From: CAWDDA01 sp963813345 | Lineage (GTDB): Bacteria; Acidobacteriota; Blastocatellia; RBC074 | Direction: 5' to 3' | NCBI GenBank assembly: GCA_963813345.1 | Contig: CAWEYR010000030.1 | Location: forward strand, 310,001-374,000 | DNA: 64,000 nucleotides | Part shown: positions 60,601-64,000 of the stretch, one piece after another | Position numbering within the stretch: position 1 is the stretch's first letter | Layout of the letters: each line of letters begins with the position of its first letter | The notes under the pieces: generated by a model | Databases searched by the model: none | What the model was told of the DNA's origin: nothing | Seen by the model: the letters and a program-made list of their open reading frames with translations, nothing else | Made by a program: the position numbers and the translations under genes

Positions 60601-60747
60601 AGCGGCCCTGGGGCACCGGCCCTCGGCCGGCCCCGCGCCGCGCAGCGGCGGAGATAAGGAGGAAAGGTAAAAACTAATTTATTTCCCGGGCAACCTAAGA
60701 GCAACTATTGCATCTAAGAAAGCGATGAAAAAGGAGAGGAAAAAAAT

Positions 60748-61158
60748 ATGAGAACCAAGATGATCAATAGAATAGCTCTTAGTAGTTTTGCTGCAGTTTT
60801 GATGGTAACAGGAATATTCATCACGACGGCGAATGCCCAGGGTGGTCGCCGACATGGTGCCCGCATCGTGATTGTTCCAACACCGAATCCGTTCTGGCAT
60901 CGTCGCTTTGATCGCTTTGATCGCTCTGATCGGTTCGACTGGGTTCGAAGGGATTATTACCGTGCTCACCAGCGCGAAGAGGGCTTTGAGGAAGGGCTCG
61001 ACCAGGGAGAGAAGGACGCTGAAAAGGAACGACGATTCGCTCCTCGTGAACAGAGGGCGTACTTGAAGTCCAACAGCGAAACTTTCCGTAGGGCGTTTGT
61101 CAGAGGCTACTACCTCGGTTACCGAAACGAGATCAGAGACGAGCGGGACGACCAGTAG
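60748..61158 (+). CDS. Small exported protein with basic/aromatic repeats
   Basis: A 136-residue protein with a clear signal peptide (MINRIALSSFAAVLMVTGIF to NAQ). A short tandem FDRFDRSDRFD is followed by a charged region with FEEGLDQGEKDAEKERRF and FRRAFVRGYYLGYRNEIRD, a glycine-spaced helical pattern. No family is named. AAGGAGAGG lies eight bases before the ATG at 60748. A strong terminator follows. Probably a periplasmic stress or structural protein; that is a guess from size and signal only. Confidence 0.75.
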   Translation: MRTKMINRIALSSFAAVLMVTGIFITTANAQGGRRHGARIVIVPTPNPFWHRRFDRFDRSDRFDWVRRDYYRAHQREEGFEEGLDQGEKDAEKERRFAPREQRAYLKSNSETFRRAFVRGYYLGYRNEIRDERDDQ

Positions 61159-61203
61159 AGTCACTCACAGGCCTTGCAAATGAAGCAAGGCATCAAGACA
61201 CGA

Positions 61204-61240
61204 AGCGAGCAGGAACAATGATCCGCTCGCTTTTTTCTTT
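61204..61240 (+). terminator. Intrinsic terminator of the small exported-protein gene
   Basis: GCGAGC (61205-61210) pairs with GCTCGC (61225-61230), followed by TTTTTTCTTT. It lies 46 bases after the stop. Downstream to 61429 there are only GC-rich repeat fragments. Confidence 0.88.
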
Positions 61241-61429
61241 GTCACATATGCGCACCGGCGCACCGTTCTCCGGCACCGGCGCCACCACCACATACGTCCC
61301 GCAAATACTCATCGCTGCGGGCAACCACCGGCGCTCTTGGGTGACTTCCGAGTAATTCCTGCTCCAAACGCGCCGCTGCGCGACGCGGGGCCGGCCAGAG
61401 GCCGGCGCTCCCAGGGGCGCTCCTGTCCC

Positions 61430-62545
61430 CTAAAGCACTTCAATTGGCTTGAGGTCTCGATCGAGCTTGACCCGAATGCGGAAGGCGTTACTGACTACTC
61501 CAAATCGGATGTCTTCAATCTCGACTTCGCGTTGACCGTCGCTCTTCTCGAGGACTCTCGCGACGGGGAATCTTGCAAAGTGCAAAAACGTGCGCACGTC
61601 TTTGGCTGTGAGCGCTGCTTCGAACGATTCCACGTCTCCGGTCAATCGCGGATATCGCGTCAGCTGAGGATCTCCTCCCACTCGATTGTTGATCTCAACG
61701 TCACCCACGTGAAAGGCACTCTCGGTCACGATGATTGCCCTCCACGTGAAGGGATTGGCCTCAATCGGAAGGGCGTTCACTTCTACTATCTGCTCGTTCG
61801 CCGCAACAGCCACCTGCGCGACCTCAGCCGCCCGAAACAAGGCGACGGCTTGCAGCCCGGCCAGGGCTGCTAAATAGACAACCATTGCGCCAATCGCCGC
61901 CATATTGAGATGGCGCGCAGATCGTTCATCGATCGAGCCCGATATGAGTCTCGCCGCAACCAGGCAAACTGCGGCCGATACCCAGATGACTTTGATCGTC
62001 ATAGATACGTGCGAAAGAACTATCATTGAGCCCGCGACGATGCCTGCGCCCACCCAGTAACCGATTTGTCGTTCAGTTCTTGCTGTAGCCAGAAATACTG
62101 CGCCTCCCAGTCCGAGCCAGATCCACGGATCAAGGACAAAAGTGAGATCGATATACTGCCAGTCACTATTCAAAGGCAGGAAAGGCCGCCATCCATATGC
62201 ATTCGTGAAGTCGAGCAGCGGGTGCGTAGCAGTCCCGATCAAGCTGAGAAGCATCAGCGGCATGAGCTTCCCGGGCGCTTCCATCCTTCCTCTTCGCCAG
62301 AGAAGCTTTGAAACAAGGTAGATGCCAACTGCGAGCAGGATTGCAACGACGGGAAACCCGAAGATCGAGTGAGTGATTCCGCGGTGCCATTCGAGATATG
62401 CAAAACGGCCGAAAACCAGCGAGATAATATCGATGTCGGGAATGTTTGCTGAGACCAGGAGCGTCGTCGATGCGAGCGGAGTCAGGCGTTTGAGACCGGT
62501 TTGAGCCAGCGCGGCTCCAAGGAGTGTGTGGGTGACATTCTCCAT
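61430..62545 (-). CDS. YdjM/COG1988-type membrane-bound metal-dependent hydrolase
   Basis: A 371-residue membrane protein. Signature motifs: MENVTHTLLGAALAQTGLKR, LLVSANIPDIDIISLVFGRF, LEWHRGITHSIFGFPVVAIL, ATHPLLDFTNAYGWRPFLPL. Clustered His and Asp at the membrane face fit the predicted metal-dependent hydrolase family (LexA-regulated YdjM in E. coli). At least five membrane helices, then a C-terminal soluble domain of about 140 residues. The substrate is unknown. It probably shares no operon with the TPR gene 73 bases upstream, though the strand is the same. Confidence 0.82.
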   Translation of the reverse strand: MENVTHTLLGAALAQTGLKRLTPLASTTLLVSANIPDIDIISLVFGRFAYLEWHRGITHSIFGFPVVAILLAVGIYLVSKLLWRRGRMEAPGKLMPLMLLSLIGTATHPLLDFTNAYGWRPFLPLNSDWQYIDLTFVLDPWIWLGLGGAVFLATARTERQIGYWVGAGIVAGSMIVLSHVSMTIKVIWVSAAVCLVAARLISGSIDERSARHLNMAAIGAMVVYLAALAGLQAVALFRAAEVAQVAVAANEQIVEVNALPIEANPFTWRAIIVTESAFHVGDVEINNRVGGDPQLTRYPRLTGDVESFEAALTAKDVRTFLHFARFPVARVLEKSDGQREVEIEDIRFGVVSNAFRIRVKLDRDLKPIEVL

Positions 62546-62618
62546 TTACACAAAGACGAGTGAAAGCATTCTTTGCGCCATTCACTCGTCATTTTCGGAA
62601 CCGGATTCTGGTTTCGCT

Positions 62619-63384
62619 TTACCGCGCGCCACCCAGTGGGCTTGTCACTTCGGGCATTGGCACCTGGTCAATTCGAGCCGGATCGAGCACTGTCAGCCGC
62701 GCGACTGCAAGCGCGCCGATACCAGTTCTTCGAGTCTCTTTCGCTACATTGAAGTAAAGGTCGATAGCTTCCTTTGTCTTGCCCATGGCCTCGAAGGTAC
62801 GCGCGAGACCAAATTCAACAACCGTCGGAGGAACGCTGCCAGGCTTGGCTTTCATCTGCTCATAAGCCGCGACTGCCTCGTCGAACCGGGCATTCTTCTG
62901 GAGGTATTCAGCGAGAGCCAGTTTTGCCTGCGACGCTACGTCCGACGTTCCGGCTGAAAGCTCTTTGAGGGTAGCCTCAGCTTTTGGAGCATCGAAGTTC
63001 AACTGGTGGATTGCTCCGTGATAGCGTCCGAGCTCACCATTGAATGAGGGATAGTCACGTGCCGCTTTTTCAAACGCTTCGTACGCGCGTCTGTTCTTCT
63101 CGTCCTCGTGTAGTGAAAGCTAAGCCAGGAGCGTTGGGTGGAATCGGGTTGGCGACCATCGCTGAGCTTGTCTTGAAAGCCAGCGCCAGCTCTTCGGCTG
63201 CAGATCGTTCCCGTCGCGACTTGAACATGAGAAAGAGGGCGACTGCAGCTACAAGCACCGCCGCGACAACCAGTCCGGTGAGGATTGGGCGCGATCGTTC
63301 CTTGACCCAGCCGCGAGTAGTCATGTAGTGATCCATCAATGGATCGTGCTTGAGCTCTTGCGCAGATATTCGACCTTTTGCCAA
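62619..63384 (-). CDS. YfgM-like anchored TPR protein, one frameshift
   Basis: About 255 residues. A cytoplasmic N-terminus (MAKGRISAQELKHDPLMDHY) leads into one membrane helix (ILTGLVVAAVLVAAVALFLM), then a TPR-like periplasmic part. A single-base shift near 63105-63115 joins NAPGLA to LHEDEKNRRAYEAFEKAARD. Then come LSAGTSDVASQAKLALAEYL, FDEAVAAYEQMKAKPGSVPP and GKTKEAIDLYFNVAKETRRT. YfgM-type proteins assist envelope protein folding or secretion. It is divergent from rpsT. Confidence 0.78.
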
Positions 63385-63493
63385 CTTCTTAAACTCCTAA
63401 GGATGCCGTGACGCGCAGTCACGTTTATGTGATTATGATTAATAGATAAAGGTATCTGCCCGGTGCATGCTTGTCAAGCCCCGCAGCTTGGCC

Positions 63494-63522
63494 TTGACAC
63501 TGGGTGGGCCGTATGAAATACT
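63494..63522 (+). promoter_or_regulatory. rpsT promoter
   Basis: -35 TTGACA (63494-63499), 17-base spacer, -10 AATACT (63517-63522). Leader of about 50 bases before the rpsT ATG. Confidence 0.65.
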
Positions 63523-63577
63523 GCCTCCTTTGTGAAGAAACAGGTTATCAACGTAGGTTTTTAAGAGAACTGGAAAT

Positions 63578-63847
63578 ATGCCGAATCATAAATCAGCCGA
63601 GAAACGCGACCGGCAGAACGTTCGCAGAAACGCAGTCAACAGCAACCATCGCAGTGCACTGCGGACACAGGTCAAGAAACAGCGTCTTGCCATCGCTGCC
63701 GGCAATAAGAAAGAGGCTGGCGAACTGCTTGCCCAGACGATCTCCGTGATCGATCACTCGGTTCAAAAGGGAGTTTTGCACCGCAATACCGCCGCCCGCT
63801 ATAAGTCGCGGCTGACCCTCGGCGTCAATGCACTAAAGACTTCATAG
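63578..63847 (+). CDS. rpsT: 30S ribosomal protein S20
   Basis: An 89-residue basic protein binding 16S rRNA. MPNHKSAEKRDRQNVRRNAV NSNHRSALRTQVKK is the usual N-terminal helix, and the C-terminal VQKGVLHRNTAARYKSRLTL is the family hallmark. Length is typical. It has its own promoter and is followed by another promoter at 63910. The ribosome binding site is weak. Confidence 0.95.
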   Translation: MPNHKSAEKRDRQNVRRNAVNSNHRSALRTQVKKQRLAIAAGNKKEAGELLAQTISVIDHSVQKGVLHRNTAARYKSRLTLGVNALKTS

Positions 63848-63909
63848 ACGGCCTACCTGCAATTGTCTACAGGTTGTGTGCCCCGGACCGCTCGACCACA
63901 AAATTTTGA

Positions 63910-63938
63910 TTGACACCTCCTGTCCCGCCGAATATTAT
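63910..63938 (+). promoter_or_regulatory. Strong sigma-70-type promoter
   Basis: TTGACA (63910-63915), exactly 17 bases, TATTAT (63933-63938). It directs transcription into the gene that starts at 63975. Confidence 0.78.
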
Positions 63939-63974
63939 TTGGTTCAACACTGGGAAAGGAGGTGGTCCGGACGT

Positions 63975-64000
63975 ATGAATATTGATCACAGTGAGGTGGC
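63975..64000 (+). CDS. Start of a further gene (truncated by window end)
   Basis: ATG at 63975 with AAAGGAGGT at 63955-63963, an 11-base gap, and the promoter above. Only MNIDHSEV is visible; no identification is possible. Confidence 0.5.

Noticed and set aside
60725..60751. Eight-codon leader peptide (MKKERKKI) overlapping the start at 60748
   Set aside because: It consists of the A-rich ribosome-binding region itself and has no ribosome binding site of its own; probably chance.

Overview
The window reads as chromosomal DNA of a soil or sediment bacterium of the phylum Acidobacteriota, most likely class Blastocatellia. This is inferred from gene content: four very large Oar-type TonB-dependent receptors with carboxypeptidase-regulatory-like N-termini, a DUF4139 protein, two secreted proteins carrying a DSPW motif, and many intergenic palindromic repeats. 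No rRNA, tRNA or CRISPR array was seen.

Layout. 1-6 kb: a sugar-nucleotide pair (nucleotidyltransferase C-terminus plus AmgK-like kinase), asnS, a methyltransferase, arginase and ddl. 6-8 kb (minus): atpI-atpB-atpE of the F0 ATP synthase. 8-14.6 kb (minus): an APC permease and an AttE-H-like ABC exporter operon with a CrtC/AttH lipocalin-like protein. 14.7-16.4 kb: heme A synthase convergently overlapping a TPR gene. 16.5-18.8 kb: cofE-cofD-cofC for coenzyme F420. 18.9-22.7 kb: an acquired, decayed zone with fic and hipA remnants, truncated ynfA, merR with its operator, and an intact arsR-arsM pair. 23.2-30 kb (minus): a tightly overlapping operon of amidohydrolase, CDP-alcohol phosphatidyltransferase, MaoC, CitE-like lyase, acyl-CoA dehydrogenase, and LLM and PPOX F420-type oxidoreductases. 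30-34.3 kb: GNAT plus OSBS/NSAR-type enolase-superfamily enzyme, ligA, and a candidate small RNA. 34.3-40 kb: DUF4139, deaminase, thiL, ttcA and a Cys-cluster protein. 40-60.3 kb (minus except one): DSPW-family proteins, an unknown exported protein and four TonB receptors. 60.7-64 kb: a small secreted protein, a COG1988 membrane protein, a YfgM-like TPR protein, rpsT and the start of a further gene.

Two themes cross the whole window. First, gaps between genes are packed with inverted-repeat elements of at least six kinds: a GTACAACGT-ended palindrome, heptamer CACTCAG arrays in inverted pairs, a GTGTCAGTAGCCCGACC palindrome, a GC-rich GGCCGGCC palindrome, a CGCAGAG palindrome, and a nested AAATGTTTATAGTCAC palindrome. 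One half-copy appears to sit inside a coding region and to join two genes in frame. Second, single-base frameshifts interrupt many genes that should be intact (ctaA, cofE, cofC, thiL, the permease and all four TonB receptors), several in homopolymer runs. Much of this is probably sequence error, so genes are listed over their full reconstructed span.

Functional links: cofEDC supplies F420 for the LLM- and PPOX-type enzymes 5-6 kb downstream. The GNAT and enolase-superfamily pair fits N-succinyl amino acid racemisation. Three of the four TonB receptors share an upstream TTTTTGGAT-type regulatory block.
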